A stretch of 62,006 nucleotides of DNA from Sporolactobacillus shoreicorticis. GTDB taxonomy: Bacteria; Bacillota; Bacilli; Bacillales; Sporolactobacillaceae. This document shows, one piece after another, positions 1 through 8,799 of the stretch; the first letter of the stretch is position 1, and the number at the start of each line of letters is the position of its first letter. Under the pieces are notes generated by a model that was not told the DNA's origin, did no database searches, and was given only the letters and a program-made list of their open reading frames with translations. The translations under genes were made by a program, and so were the position numbers. Location: assembly GCF_024125445.1 (NCBI RefSeq), contig NZ_JAMXWM010000027.1, positions 1 to 62,006 on the forward strand. The letters run 5' to 3'.

Positions 1-1
1 T

Positions 2-148
2 GATCGACTCGGAGTAGATATTATCACGTGCACGCCGGCAATTATTGAAAAGCTGAAAAAGGTAGGAAAGCCGTTGGAACAGGTGTCTCTGGACACAGTC
101 AAGGGCTTTAACAAGGATATAAAAACACTTGGCTATTCTATTCTTTGA
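2..148 (+). CDS. Transaldolase-like protein, C-terminal 48 residues (partial)
   Basis: The window opens inside an open frame that ends at TGA 146-148. The visible tail (…VDIITCTPAIIEKL… then SLDTVKGFNKDIKTLGYSIL) resembles the C-terminus of the small transaldolase / fructose-6-phosphate aldolase family, where a conserved strand precedes the final helices. The transketolase gene starts 31 bases downstream and rpiB follows, so a non-oxidative pentose-phosphate operon is the natural reading. The catalytic lysine lies outside the window, so the family call rests on the tail and the neighbours only. Confidence 0.6.
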   Translation, partial: DRLGVDIITCTPAIIEKLKKVGKPLEQVSLDTVKGFNKDIKTLGYSIL

Positions 149-179
149 GTCGAAATAGGATTGAGAAGGAGAAATAATC

Positions 180-2213
180 ATGACCACCCATATTGAACAG
201 CAATCGATTGATACGATACGTACACTTTCAATAGACGCAATAGACAAAGCAAATTCCGGTCATCCAGGGCTTCCGATGGGAGCGGCACCTATGGCATACA
301 CACTCTGGGCAAAGGAAATGAATCATAATCCGCTGAATCCTAAATGGTTCAACCGTGATCGATTCGTTCTTTCAGCAGGACACGGTTCAATGCTTTTATA
401 CAGTCTGCTGCACTTGTTTCATTATGGTTTAACCATTGAAGATTTAAAACAATTCCGTCAATGGGGAAGTCTGACCCCGGGCCATCCGGAATATCGTCAT
501 ACGGTCGGGGTTGAAGCAACGACTGGGCCGCTTGGTCAGGGAATCGCCATGTCTGTGGGCATGGCGATGGCTGAGGCGCACTTAGCTGCAAAGTACAATA
601 TGAATGGATTTGCTATTATTAACCATTATACGTATGCGCTATGCGGTGACGGTGACCTGATGGAAGGTGTCGCCGGTGAAGCGGCATCGCTTGCCGGACA
701 TTTAAAATTGGGTAAACTCATCCTGCTTTATGATTCAAATAACATTTCGCTTGATGGCAAACTGAGCATGTCATTTTCTGAGAATATAGGCAAACGCTTT
801 GAAGCATATGGCTGGCAAACCTTGCTTGTTGAAAATGGAAATGAGGTTGATGACATAAAGCAGGCACTTGATCAGGCAAAAGCTGACCCCGAACGTCCGA
901 CTCTGATCGAGGTGAAAACGGTCATTGGTTATGGGGCACCGGCTATTCAGGGAACGAACAAGGTTCACGGCAATCCGCTTGGTGCGGAGGTGACCAAGGC
1001 AACAAAAGAAGCATATGGTTGGAATCATGACGCTTTCTTCGTGCCGGATGAGGTACGTGAGCATTTTGATCAACTTGTGAAAAAAGGCGAGGAAAAAGAA
1101 AATCAATGGAACGCAAAGTTTGCGGCTTATGAAGCCGATCATCCAAAACTGGCACAAGAATTACTTGATGCGATTGATGGCAAGCTGCCGAATGGATATG
1201 CGAATCATTTCCCTGATTATGCAAATGGTACGAATAAAGCGACACGCGCTGCTTCAAGTGAAGTTATCAATGCAGCAGCTGAGACAGTGCCGCAATTGTT
1301 TGGCGGATCTGCAGATTTGGCCTCTTCTACGAAAACAACGATTAAGGGAAGCGGGGATTTTCTCCCAGGGCAGTATGAAGGGAAAAACATCTGGTTTGGT
1401 GTTCGTGAATTTGCTATGGCTGCTGCAACAAATGGTATCGCGCTTCATGGTGGTCTGATTCCGTTTTGCTCAACCTTCTTTACGTTTTCTGACTACGCGA
1501 AGCCGGCCATTCGGCTCGCGGCATTGATGGGTATTCCATCCATTTTCGTCTTTACTCATGATTCGATTGCGGTTGGCGAGGATGGACCGACGCATGAGCC
1601 CATTGAACAATTGGCAGGACTACGTTCCATTCCGAATTTAACTGTTCTCCGCCCGGCAGACGGCAATGAAACACGCGAAGCATGGAAAATAGCACTTGAA
1701 AGCCGCGAGAGCCCAACGTTGATTGTACTCACTCGCCAAGATGTCGAAACCTGTGACGGTGAATGTGTTTATGCAAGTGATGGAGTCAGAAAAGGTGGTT
1801 ATATTCTTTTAAAAGAAAAACGGTCAGCAGATGTCGTGCTTATTGCAACCGGTTCGGAAGTGTATCTTGCAATCAAAGCAAAAGCGCTTCTCGCAGCTGA
1901 CGGAATAGATGCGCGTGTTGTAAGCCTTCCATCATGGGAATTGTTTGAAAGACAACCGCAGACGTATAAGGATCAAGTGCTGCCGCCTGAGCTGTCCAGT
2001 CGTGTAGGCATCGAAATGGCCTCTTCCTTTGGCTGGCGCCAATTTATCACTTCCTCCGGCGGGTTGATTACCATTGATCATTTTGGTGCATCGGCTCCGG
2101 CGGCAACTGTAATGATCAAATTCGGGTTTACGCCGGAACACGTAGCCGAAGAAGCAAAGTGCGTGTTGAAACGAAATAAAGAAGGGGCAAGGCAAACGAG
2201 GTGGAAAAATTGA
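180..2213 (+). CDS. tkt: Transketolase
   Basis: Transketolase, 677 residues, the usual full length. It moves two-carbon ketol units between sugar phosphates using thiamine diphosphate. Visible motifs: [11 protein letters not shown] at residues 27-37, GPLGQG at 116-121, the thiamine-diphosphate GDG at about 156-158 followed by the NN of the binding fold, and GEDGPTHEP at about 464-472 in the pyrimidine domain. The ATG at 180 follows GAGAAGGAG at good spacing. It overlaps rpiB by four bases (TTGA) and follows the transaldolase-like gene, so the three are probably co-transcribed. No oddities in the active-site motifs. Confidence 0.97.
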   Translation: MTTHIEQQSIDTIRTLSIDAIDKANSGHPGLPMGAAPMAYTLWAKEMNHNPLNPKWFNRDRFVLSAGHGSMLLYSLLHLFHYGLTIEDLKQFRQWGSLTPGHPEYRHTVGVEATTGPLGQGIAMSVGMAMAEAHLAAKYNMNGFAIINHYTYALCGDGDLMEGVAGEAASLAGHLKLGKLILLYDSNNISLDGKLSMSFSENIGKRFEAYGWQTLLVENGNEVDDIKQALDQAKADPERPTLIEVKTVIGYGAPAIQGTNKVHGNPLGAEVTKATKEAYGWNHDAFFVPDEVREHFDQLVKKGEEKENQWNAKFAAYEADHPKLAQELLDAIDGKLPNGYANHFPDYANGTNKATRAASSEVINAAAETVPQLFGGSADLASSTKTTIKGSGDFLPGQYEGKNIWFGVREFAMAAATNGIALHGGLIPFCSTFFTFSDYAKPAIRLAALMGIPSIFVFTHDSIAVGEDGPTHEPIEQLAGLRSIPNLTVLRPADGNETREAWKIALESRESPTLIVLTRQDVETCDGECVYASDGVRKGGYILLKEKRSADVVLIATGSEVYLAIKAKALLAADGIDARVVSLPSWELFERQPQTYKDQVLPPELSSRVGIEMASSFGWRQFITSSGGLITIDHFGASAPAATVMIKFGFTPEHVAEEAKCVLKRNKEGARQTRWKN

Positions 2214-2707
2214 AAATTGCGATCGGATGCGACCATGCCGGATTTGATCTGAAGCCGAATCTTATGGATTACTTAAAGAAAAATAAAATAGAAATCATTG
2301 ATGAGGGAACTTTTTCTGCTGAAAGTACTGATTATCCGATTTATGCAGATAAAGTTGCGTTGGATGTAGTGTCAAAGAAGGTAGATCTGGGTATTCTTAT
2401 TTGCGGTACAGGCATTGGTATTTCAATCGTGGCAAATAAAGTACGGGGTATTCGGGCTGTTGCCTGCAGCGAACCGTATTCCGCTAAGATGTCGCATGAA
2501 CATAATAACGCAAACATCCTTGCCTTCGGTTCTCGAGTAGTCGGCTGCGAACTGGCCAAAATGATTGTTGACGCTTGGTTAGGAACTGAGTTTCAGGGAG
2601 GAAAGCATCAAAGACGCGTTGACTTAATCACTTGTCTTGAAAAAAAGCAGCAGGAGCAAGGTGCATTAAATACGTCGACAGGTCAAAAACACATTAGGCA
2701 GGATTGA
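2210..2707 (+). CDS. rpiB: Ribose-5-phosphate isomerase B (RpiB/LacAB family)
   Basis: Interconverts ribose 5-phosphate and ribulose 5-phosphate. The start [15 protein letters not shown] and the CGTGIGISI motif carrying the family's catalytic cysteine are both present; the His-rich segment [10 protein letters not shown] follows. I chose the TTG at 2210 over the GTG at 2201: the AGGTGG at 2199-2204 then serves as ribosome site, and the start overlaps the tkt stop as TTGA, typical of translational coupling. About 165 residues, slightly longer than many RpiB proteins because of a polar C-terminal tail. LacA/LacB-type isomerases are related, but the pentose-phosphate neighbours favour RpiB. Confidence 0.9.
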   Translation: MKIAIGCDHAGFDLKPNLMDYLKKNKIEIIDEGTFSAESTDYPIYADKVALDVVSKKVDLGILICGTGIGISIVANKVRGIRAVACSEPYSAKMSHEHNNANILAFGSRVVGCELAKMIVDAWLGTEFQGGKHQRRVDLITCLEKKQQEQGALNTSTGQKHIRQD

Positions 2708-2714
2708 TGTGTGC

Positions 2715-2747
2715 AAAAATCGAGATGGCTGTTCATCTCGATTTTTT
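2715..2747 (+). terminator. Rho-independent terminator after rpiB
   Basis: Perfect 12-bp stem AAAATCGAGATG / CATCTCGATTTT with a six-base loop (2716-2745), ending in a T run. Closes the transaldolase-tkt-rpiB unit eight bases after the rpiB stop. Confidence 0.9.
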
Positions 2748-2832
2748 GTACTTTACTTAAGCCGATGCGGTTCAAGTGCCAAATACTGATCAGAAATTAA
2801 TAAATGGACAGGGTTTCGGGAGAGTGAAAAGT

Positions 2833-3180
2833 ATGCGAAAATATAAAACACAGACGCAGCTGTTCTGCACTCATTGTCATTGTGAGACTGATCATCGTGT
2901 AATTTATATTGACAAGAAAATCTCTGAAATTGATTGTATAGCCTGTCACAAAATGACACGTATTGATTTTGATATTCGGTCATATTTTCACAGGGGACTT
3001 CGTGAACGTGCGCTTACCAAACCATCAAGGCTGGCACAGGAATATAGGAGAAGTCATAGAGCTTTTTTAAATGGACTGTCACTTAGAATGATCAGCAAAC
3101 CCTATCGAATAGCCAAAGATTTAAAACGTTCGAAGCATATTATTGACCGATATAAAAAGGATCATCATAATCCCAATTGA
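2833..3180 (+). CDS. Small zinc-ribbon protein of the Bacillus 'bh protein' type
   Basis: About 115 residues with two CxxC pairs (FCTHC and DCIAC) separated by about 25 residues, as in a treble-clef or zinc-ribbon fold, followed by a basic helical tail containing TKPSRL and SKPYRIAKDLKRS. This matches a conserved but uncharacterised Bacillales family that is often annotated just as bh protein; no function is known to me. The ATG at 2833 sits 10 bases after GGGAG; the frame is open further upstream but without a better ribosome site. It stands alone between a terminator and the DUF1861 gene. The 5' leader resembles that of the next gene. Confidence 0.7.
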   Translation: MRKYKTQTQLFCTHCHCETDHRVIYIDKKISEIDCIACHKMTRIDFDIRSYFHRGLRERALTKPSRLAQEYRRSHRAFLNGLSLRMISKPYRIAKDLKRSKHIIDRYKKDHHNPN

Positions 3181-3432
3181 AACCTATTTAAACTCTGCTG
3201 CATGGGTACTCATTATGACGGTCACTATCGGTTTCGCTGAATAGAAACATGTTCTTGATAAGGTGCTGAAATCGTTAAATAACGGGTACAGTAGCACCGT
3301 TAACAAATGATGCGTAAACGTACCTGAAAAGATTGAGAAAATAAGGCAGCGCTGACCGATAAAAAAACAACGCATGAATTTGTGCACGCAGAAGATTATA
3401 GTAGAGGTGATGGTTTCGGGAGGCGCAAATTC

Positions 3433-4362
3433 ATGGAGCATGTCACAGAGTGCTTAGATTTACTGGAGCAGTATATGGCCGATCATCCGACCGTGTATGA
3501 TGTTGAAAAACTGAATTTTAAAGGAGCCGGTGCCAAGGATGTCTATAATTGCACGGCTCCCTTTTATGATGAAGGCAGGCGGATCATTGCGGCCCGCGTA
3601 GAATCTCGGGACAGCGAAAGTGCCCATATCGGGTTCTTTGAGCAAGATACGGACGGATGGAATTTGATGAAAGACATGCCGTCTTTTCCGCTTCAGGATC
3701 CGTTTATCACACGAATTGATGATTCGCTGCTTTTCGGCGGTGTTTGGGTCGCACCGGACACGAAGGGACATGTGACGTGGCGGACACTGTTTTTTCGTGG
3801 TAAATCCATTCGTTCTTTGCGTCCCTTTTTTGAAGGACCGGTTGGTATGAAGGATTTGCGAATTGCTCAAATGCCGAATGGCTTAATTTTGGTTTTAACT
3901 CGTCCTCAAGGCAAAAAAGGAGGACGCGGCAAGATTGGCTATGTGCTTCTGGCTTCACTTGATGAGCTTGATACAAACAAGATTGAATGTGCACCGCTGC
4001 TCGATGGACACTTTGCCGATGATGAATGGGGCGGAGCCAATGAGATTCATTCACTAAAAAATGGCGATGCAGGTGTGCTTGGACATATCGCCTATTTTGA
4101 CCATCAGGGGAATCGTCACTATTATTCGATGATTTTTACTTTAGATCCGCTGACCGGCCGCCATTCATCGCCTGAAATTATTGCCACACGTCAGGACTTT
4201 ATCGGCGGGCCGGCAAAGCGCCCGGACCTTCGTGATGTCGTCTTCACCGGCGGAGCTATTCGCGGCGACGGACGGATGACTTTGTACGTCGGCACGAGCG
4301 ATGCGGAGGCGCAGCGAATTGTGATCAGCGATCCATTTGCAAAATATGAACGAGGCTGTTGA
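3433..4362 (+). CDS. DUF1861 (MTP-1) family beta-propeller protein
   Basis: About 309 residues matching the DUF1861 family, a five-bladed propeller fold related to GH43/GH130 glycosidases and phosphorylases. Family motifs visible in order: GAGAKDVYN, VESRDSE, PFITRI, TWRTLFFRGKSI, GMKDLR, TRPQGKKGGRGKIG, EWGGANE, GHIAYFD, AKRPDL, and ISDPFAKYE at the end. Family function is uncertain; activity on a mannoside or other oligosaccharide has been suggested from fold. The ATG at 3433 is 11 bases after GGGAGG; open frame before it has no coding look. A terminator follows, so it is monocistronic. No sugar genes flank it to hint at a substrate. Confidence 0.85.
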   Translation: MEHVTECLDLLEQYMADHPTVYDVEKLNFKGAGAKDVYNCTAPFYDEGRRIIAARVESRDSESAHIGFFEQDTDGWNLMKDMPSFPLQDPFITRIDDSLLFGGVWVAPDTKGHVTWRTLFFRGKSIRSLRPFFEGPVGMKDLRIAQMPNGLILVLTRPQGKKGGRGKIGYVLLASLDELDTNKIECAPLLDGHFADDEWGGANEIHSLKNGDAGVLGHIAYFDHQGNRHYYSMIFTLDPLTGRHSSPEIIATRQDFIGGPAKRPDLRDVVFTGGAIRGDGRMTLYVGTSDAEAQRIVISDPFAKYERGC

Positions 4363-4385
4363 TGATTTGTGTGCCTTTATCTGGC

Positions 4386-4424
4386 AAAAACCTCTCTTTT
4401 TTTTATAAAAGAGGGGCTTTTCTC
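4386..4424 (+). terminator. Terminator after the DUF1861 gene
   Basis: CCTCT…TTTT and AAAAGAGG arms around 4391-4414 form an A/T-rich hairpin followed by CTTTTCTC. It separates the DUF1861 gene from the patB promoter region. Confidence 0.65.
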
Positions 4425-4729
4425 ATGAATGGATCATTTTATCAGGTTGCCAGTGGAGAAAACTCAGTATTTTAATGCCGATGGTTCACGGGAAAAAAGT
4501 CTCACAATTCGAATGCATCTCAGTCATCTCAGTTTTATGGGAATACCCAGAAATGTAAAAAAATGTTGACTTATCTTTATAAAAGAAAGAAAATAGAAAC
4601 AATAAATAATTTATTATCATAATAACAAATTATCTCGTATTTAATGCGAGATAATTGTTCATTAAATGATCATTTTATATCGACTTGGATGGAATGATGA
4701 AAAATGATTTTTGCGAAGGAGCGGGTCGT
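4425..4729 (+). promoter_or_regulatory. patB upstream region: weak promoter and two inverted repeats
   Basis: Non-coding, very AT-rich. A possible sigma-A promoter is TTGACT at 4566-4571 with GAAAAT at 4589-4594 (17-bp spacer, weak -10). Just downstream, at the likely transcription start, is the 15-bp perfect palindrome AATAAATAATTTATT (4601-4615), part of a 19-base element that recurs at 51766-51784. A second inverted repeat, AATTATCTCG … CGAGATAATT (4628-4656, 10-bp arms, 9-base loop), follows. Both are well placed for repression of the patB-regulator operon, plausibly by the YheO-type regulator encoded downstream; that link is inferred. Confidence 0.5.
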
Positions 4730-5923
4730 GTGTCAAAAAGCATTTTTGATCAAATTGTGCAACGAACGAATACAAACTGTGTGAAATGGGACGGAGCGGA
4801 AAAACTGTATGGAAAGCCGAATCTGCTCCCAATGTGGATTGCCGATATGGACTTCAGCGCTCCGAATTGCATTCTTGACGCGTTGAAGACATGCCTGGAT
4901 CAGAAAATTTTCGGTTATACGCTGTGCCCCGAATCATTGAAACAGGTGGTGCAGTCGTGGCTGATCAAGCATTATGGCTGGGAGGTTCCAAGTGATGCGA
5001 TTGTTTTCAACCATAACGTGGTATCAAGCATCTCTCTGGCTCTTCGCGTATTGACAAAAAAAGGGGATAAGGTCCTGATCCATAACCCGGTTTATAATCC
5101 TTTTTTTGAACAGTTGAATCAGCTTGATCGTGTTCCGGTTGTGTCGAAGCTGAAAATTCAGAAAAACCGTTATTTTATGGATATTAATGATATGGAACGA
5201 AAAATCAATGAAGAAAAGGTTACCTGCATTCTCATTTGTTCGCCTCATAATCCCGGCGGACGCATTTGGGAACCGGAGGAATTGCAGGACGTGATTGATC
5301 TGGCAGTAAAGTATGAATTGCCGATTATTGCCGATGAAATTCACTCGGATCTTGTGTTTTCCGGGAAAAAACACCAACCAATGGCGCAGCATGCCGCTGA
5401 GAAATGCAAGGCTGTTATTACGCTGATGGCACCGACAAAAACATTCAATTTGGCGGGAATCGGACCATCCTATATTCTGACATTTGAACGCGAAATTGCC
5501 GAGAAAATAAAACAGGAACAAAAGCTTATGGTTTATCCAGAAATGAATCCTTTTCAAATTGCAGCGATGACAGCTGCCTATGAAAAAGGCGAGCAATGGG
5601 TGAACGAACTGCTTGACTATGTAAAAGGAAATATTGACTATGTTTGCCAGCACCTCACGCAAATCGACGGTCTTCGATGTATGGACAATGATGCGACTTA
5701 TTTAATGTGGATCAATTACGCGGAACTGGGTTTTTCTGAACAAGAAGTGAGTGAAGTATTGATTGCGAATGGAATTGCACTGCAGATGGGAAGCATGTAT
5801 GGCGATGCCGGAACCGGTTTTTTCCGAATGAATGTTGCAACTCCGCGCGCGAATGTTGAAAGAGGCACAGACATGGTGCTGCGCGCTTTTAAACAATTAA
5901 CTGCGGCACATGCGCGCGTTTAA
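4730..5923 (+). CDS. PatB/MalY-type PLP cystathionine beta-lyase or aminotransferase
   Basis: Fold-type I PLP enzyme of the MalY/PatB group, about 397 residues. The family's MWIADMDF motif lies near residue 40, CSPHNPGGRIW marks the cofactor region, IADEIHSDL carries the PLP-contacting Asp, and APTKTFNLAG holds the Schiff-base lysine (about K237). PatB proteins cleave C-S bonds of cystathionine and S-conjugated cysteines to thiol, pyruvate and ammonia. Start: GTG 4730 is 7 bases after GAAGGAGCGG; an in-frame ATG at 4685 has no ribosome site. It leads a unit with a regulator and a gamma-glutamyl hydrolase, which points to use of sulfur-containing peptides. True substrate unknown. Confidence 0.88.
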   Translation: MSKSIFDQIVQRTNTNCVKWDGAEKLYGKPNLLPMWIADMDFSAPNCILDALKTCLDQKIFGYTLCPESLKQVVQSWLIKHYGWEVPSDAIVFNHNVVSSISLALRVLTKKGDKVLIHNPVYNPFFEQLNQLDRVPVVSKLKIQKNRYFMDINDMERKINEEKVTCILICSPHNPGGRIWEPEELQDVIDLAVKYELPIIADEIHSDLVFSGKKHQPMAQHAAEKCKAVITLMAPTKTFNLAGIGPSYILTFEREIAEKIKQEQKLMVYPEMNPFQIAAMTAAYEKGEQWVNELLDYVKGNIDYVCQHLTQIDGLRCMDNDATYLMWINYAELGFSEQEVSEVLIANGIALQMGSMYGDAGTGFFRMNVATPRANVERGTDMVLRAFKQLTAAHARV

Positions 5924-5982
5924 TGTGATTGTACATACGGACGGATACCCCTCGAACTTTTAAACGTAAGGAGAGGACAAAG

Positions 5983-6657
5983 ATTAAAGATAAACTGCAG
6001 CGGTATAAGAATTTTGTCTCCTTTCTAAGCGATGTGGTGGGGGATGAGGCAGAAATCATTCTTCACGACGTGCGCGATCTGGAACATTCGGTGATTGCAA
6101 TAAGCGGTACCACTTTAACGGGTCGCAGGATCGGATCACCGGCAACACGTTTGCTTTTAAAACAATTAAAGGAAGGGAAACAATCCCGTAGATCCTTTAT
6201 CACGAATTATGAGGGAAGGTCTAATGACGGCACAGTCCTCAGATCGTCAACATATTTTATTTATGACGAGCATGATGAGATTATCGGTATGCTGTGTATC
6301 AACATCAGTTTCCGAAAAATGGAGGAAGCGATTCAGTATCTAGGTGGTTTTGTTGGCATCAATTGGCCGGCCGGCATTGATCTGGAGTCCCCTGTTGAGC
6401 ACTTCAGTCCATCGATCGAGGATATTGCCATCAGCAGTATTAAAGAGATTGTTTCAAGCGTTGATGTTCCATCAGAACGTATGTCACAGCAGGAAAAGCT
6501 GCTCGTGGTTCACCAATTGAACAACAATGGGATTTTCCTGCTCAAGGGCATTGTCGGAATCGTTGCTCAGGAACTGAAGACTTCTGAAGCGACGATCTAT
6601 CGCTACTTAAGTAAAATGAAGAAAAATGAGCTGAAAATCAGCTTTGAGACGCCGTAA
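5983..6657 (+). CDS. YheO-type transcriptional regulator (PAS_6 + HTH_22), apparent AUU start
   Basis: About 224 residues in the YheO/DauR regulator architecture: an N-terminal YheO-like PAS domain (EIILHDV near residue 25, then SFITNYEG and IIGMLCINISF near 75-110) and a C-terminal helix-turn-helix with FLLKGIVGIVAQEL and SEATIYRYLSKMKK. No ATG, GTG or TTG lies at the expected start; a perfect AAGGAGAGG (5968-5976) is followed six bases later by ATT at 5983. The only upstream option, TTG 5929, has no ribosome site. A paralogue at 46429 starts at an aligned ATC. Probably autoregulated and controls the patB unit; ligand unknown (DauR senses D-arginine status, so an amino-acid-like effector is plausible). 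Confidence 0.85.
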   Translation: MKDKLQRYKNFVSFLSDVVGDEAEIILHDVRDLEHSVIAISGTTLTGRRIGSPATRLLLKQLKEGKQSRRSFITNYEGRSNDGTVLRSSTYFIYDEHDEIIGMLCINISFRKMEEAIQYLGGFVGINWPAGIDLESPVEHFSPSIEDIAISSIKEIVSSVDVPSERMSQQEKLLVVHQLNNNGIFLLKGIVGIVAQELKTSEATIYRYLSKMKKNELKISFETP

Positions 6658-6680
6658 ATTCGTGATACGCGAGGAGTACG

Positions 6681-6709
6681 TTGACGCAATCGTAAAAAAT
6701 CATTATATT
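6681..6709 (+). promoter_or_regulatory. Sigma-A promoter for the gamma-glutamyl hydrolase gene
   Basis: TTGACG (6681-6686), a 17-bp spacer and TATATT (6704-6709), 39 bases before the GTG start. The hydrolase gene can therefore be expressed separately from the upstream patB-regulator pair. Confidence 0.7.
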
Positions 6710-6748
6710 AAACTGTAAAACTAGCAGAGCGAGAAAGGAGCAGGAGCA

Positions 6749-7489
6749 GTGTCAAAACCTATCATTGGAATCACCAGCGGTTTTGTAAAACTCACAAATT
6801 TTTCAGAAGGTGATTACGCGCATAAGGATTATATAACCTCGCTGACAATGGCGGGCGCTGTTCCTTTGATCCTGCCGATCGCTCCGGGTTCATGCACGGA
6901 GCGGTATGCAGAACTGTGTGACGGATTTCTGCTCAGCGGCGGATGTGATGTAAATCCGCAATTCTTTAATGAAGATCCGACGCCCGGCTGCGGCGTATTT
7001 GATACGGAACGTGATCAGGCAGAATTGCAATTGGTACATGAATCGCTGAAACGCGGCAAGCCTTTATTCGGCATCTGTCGCGGACTTCAGGTGATCAATG
7101 TTGCGCTGGGAGGTACGTTGATTCAAGATATCGACAGTCAGCTGGATCATCCGATTCAACACGAACAAAAGGTGCCGCGCCGTGAAGGCAGCCACCGTGT
7201 GCGTCTGGAAAAAAGCACCCGGCTGTATCAGGTGCTTGGTGAGCAGGAGACGATTATTGTCAACAGTCTTCATCACCAGTCGATTGACAAGATTGGAGCC
7301 GGATTGAAAGTTGCTGCCTTCTCGTCCGACGGCATCATTGAAGCCATTGATATGACGGAGAAAGGATTAATGGGTGTTCAATGGCATCCGGAATCAATGA
7401 CCGCCGGCGGCAGCGATGCGATGCTCGGACTGTTCAAACACTTTGTTGCTGCCTGTATTGAGATGAAGCAGGCTAATTCGGGAGTGTAA
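6749..7489 (+). CDS. Gamma-glutamyl hydrolase of the PuuD class (class I glutamine amidotransferase fold)
   Basis: About 246 residues. The nucleophile elbow GICRGLQ gives Cys about 110, and QWHPES supplies His about 213 and Glu about 215, the standard triad. Start MSKPIIGIT and the LLSGGCDVNP motif are typical of gamma-glutamyl-GABA hydrolases (PuuD, Pfam peptidase C26), which split gamma-glutamyl amide bonds. Start is GTG 6749 after AAAGGAG. The adjacent C-S lyase and facing amidohydrolases suggest removal of gamma-glutamyl caps from peptides rather than putrescine breakdown, since other puu genes are absent; substrate is inferred. It converges with the minus-strand M20D gene at a shared terminator. 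Confidence 0.88.
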   Translation: MSKPIIGITSGFVKLTNFSEGDYAHKDYITSLTMAGAVPLILPIAPGSCTERYAELCDGFLLSGGCDVNPQFFNEDPTPGCGVFDTERDQAELQLVHESLKRGKPLFGICRGLQVINVALGGTLIQDIDSQLDHPIQHEQKVPRREGSHRVRLEKSTRLYQVLGEQETIIVNSLHHQSIDKIGAGLKVAAFSSDGIIEAIDMTEKGLMGVQWHPESMTAGGSDAMLGLFKHFVAACIEMKQANSGV

Positions 7490-7574
7490 GGCTGTTTTAT
7501 CTATTGAATTTGAAATGTAATCTTGCCTGAGATAAAGAGGAAATTGATGAAAAAACAGATGCATGCTGTCTCTT

Positions 7575-7617
7575 AAAAAGGCTCGTAAACCGTTTACCTC
7601 GGTTCACGAGCTTTTTC
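7575..7617. terminator. Bidirectional terminator between the hydrolase and M20D genes
   Basis: AAAAAGGCTCGT … ACGAGCTTTTT inverted repeat with A and T tracts on both sides, lying between convergent genes. The minus-strand gene's last codons overlap its edge. Confidence 0.85.
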
Positions 7618-8794
7618 AATTCTCAAGAGCATTTAACGCCAGCGCGGCCAGTATGGCGGATCCGTATGGCAGGGCACGTTCATCAATGGTGAATTGCGGA
7701 TGGTGGTTCGGGTGACGCGGTATCGCATTGCTGCCTGCTCCGAGCACAAAGAAGATGGATGGACGCTGCTCTGTGTAGAACGAGAAGTCTTCACCGCCGA
7801 GGCTCGGCTTGCTTTGCAGGCGATTTCCCTTGCCAAGTAACTCGTCAACAGTTTGCTGCGCAAGCTGCGTCATATGATCGTCGTTGATGATCGACGGCGA
7901 GCTGAATGTGTAGTCAAGATCATAATCTGCGCCGAAGGCTAAGGTAACGCCTTCAACAATACGCTTGATTCGCCTAGGCATCGTTTGCCGCAGCTCGGGA
8001 TTTAACGTTCGAACGGTTCCGGTCATTTTGACTGAAGGGGCAATCGCGTTGTTCGCCGTTCCGCCATGGATGGTCGCGATCGTCAAAACGGCGGGATCAA
8101 CAGGGTCAATCTGGCGGCTGGATAATTGCTGGAGCGCAGTAATCACCTGTCCGGTCACCGTGACCGAATCCACGGTAAGGTCGGGATGCGCCGCATGACC
8201 GCCTTTACCGATAATGACCAATGAGAAAAAATCAGTGGACCCGCAGCCGATTCTCCCTGAGAATGCGATTTTGCCAAGGTCAACGCCGGCATTAATGTGA
8301 AGGCCGGCCATTTCATCAATTCCATTCAAGGCACCGGCATCAATCATTGCCTTCGCTCCCTTGCTGACCTCTTCGGCAGGCTGAAAGAGAAAGGCAATGC
8401 TGCCGTACTCCGGTTGCTGCTTTTGTAATAGCTGTGCAGCTCCCATCAGCATGGACGTGTGTGCGTCATGGCCGCAAGCATGGCTTTTACCATCGTTCTC
8501 AGACTTGAAGTTAAAGGTGTTGCGTTCTTGAATCGGAAGGGCATCCATGTCGGCGCGCAGTCCAATGGTTTTGCCCGGCCTTTTTCCTTTAAGTAAGGCG
8601 ACCATTCCGGTTTCGGCAAGCGGCCCGTTGATTTCAAGATTAAGTGATCTGAGAAAGCGGGCGACCTTTTCGGAGGTGCGGTGCTCCTCAAAAGCAAGCT
8701 CGGGATGCTGATGCAAATCACGCCTCCACATGGTTAATTGGGGCAGCAGCAACTGAGCCTCCTGCAGCAATTGTTTCGATCGTTGCGCGTTCAT
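7616..8794 (-). CDS. M20D amidohydrolase (N-acyl-L-amino-acid amidohydrolase family)
   Basis: Di-metal aminoacylase/carboxypeptidase-like hydrolase, 392 residues. Metal-site motifs: LRADMDALP (residues 79-87), HACGHDAHT (105-113, Cys107 and His109), FQPAEE (about 136-141) and the C-terminal GGEDFSFY. These enzymes remove acyl groups from N-acyl amino acids or cleave small peptides. The ATG at 8794 is preceded by AAGGAGTG; a GTG at 8803 falls within that site and is unlikely. It begins five bases after the stop of the upstream M20D gene, so the two are coupled in one minus-strand operon with the ATP-grasp gene. Exact substrate cannot be read. Confidence 0.92.
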   Translation of the reverse strand: MNAQRSKQLLQEAQLLLPQLTMWRRDLHQHPELAFEEHRTSEKVARFLRSLNLEINGPLAETGMVALLKGKRPGKTIGLRADMDALPIQERNTFNFKSENDGKSHACGHDAHTSMLMGAAQLLQKQQPEYGSIAFLFQPAEEVSKGAKAMIDAGALNGIDEMAGLHINAGVDLGKIAFSGRIGCGSTDFFSLVIIGKGGHAAHPDLTVDSVTVTGQVITALQQLSSRQIDPVDPAVLTIATIHGGTANNAIAPSVKMTGTVRTLNPELRQTMPRRIKRIVEGVTLAFGADYDLDYTFSSPSIINDDHMTQLAQQTVDELLGKGNRLQSKPSLGGEDFSFYTEQRPSIFFVLGAGSNAIPRHPNHHPQFTIDERALPYGSAILAALALNALEN

Positions 8795-8799
8795 GGCGT

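Noticed and set aside
5024-5662. 212-codon minus-strand frame opposite patB
   Set aside because: Shadow of a clear PLP enzyme; His/Phe/Asn-rich antisense composition and no start signals.
6749-7489. Puu putrescine catabolism pathway
   Set aside because: Only the PuuD-class hydrolase is present; puuA, puuB, puuC and puuP-like genes are not adjacent.
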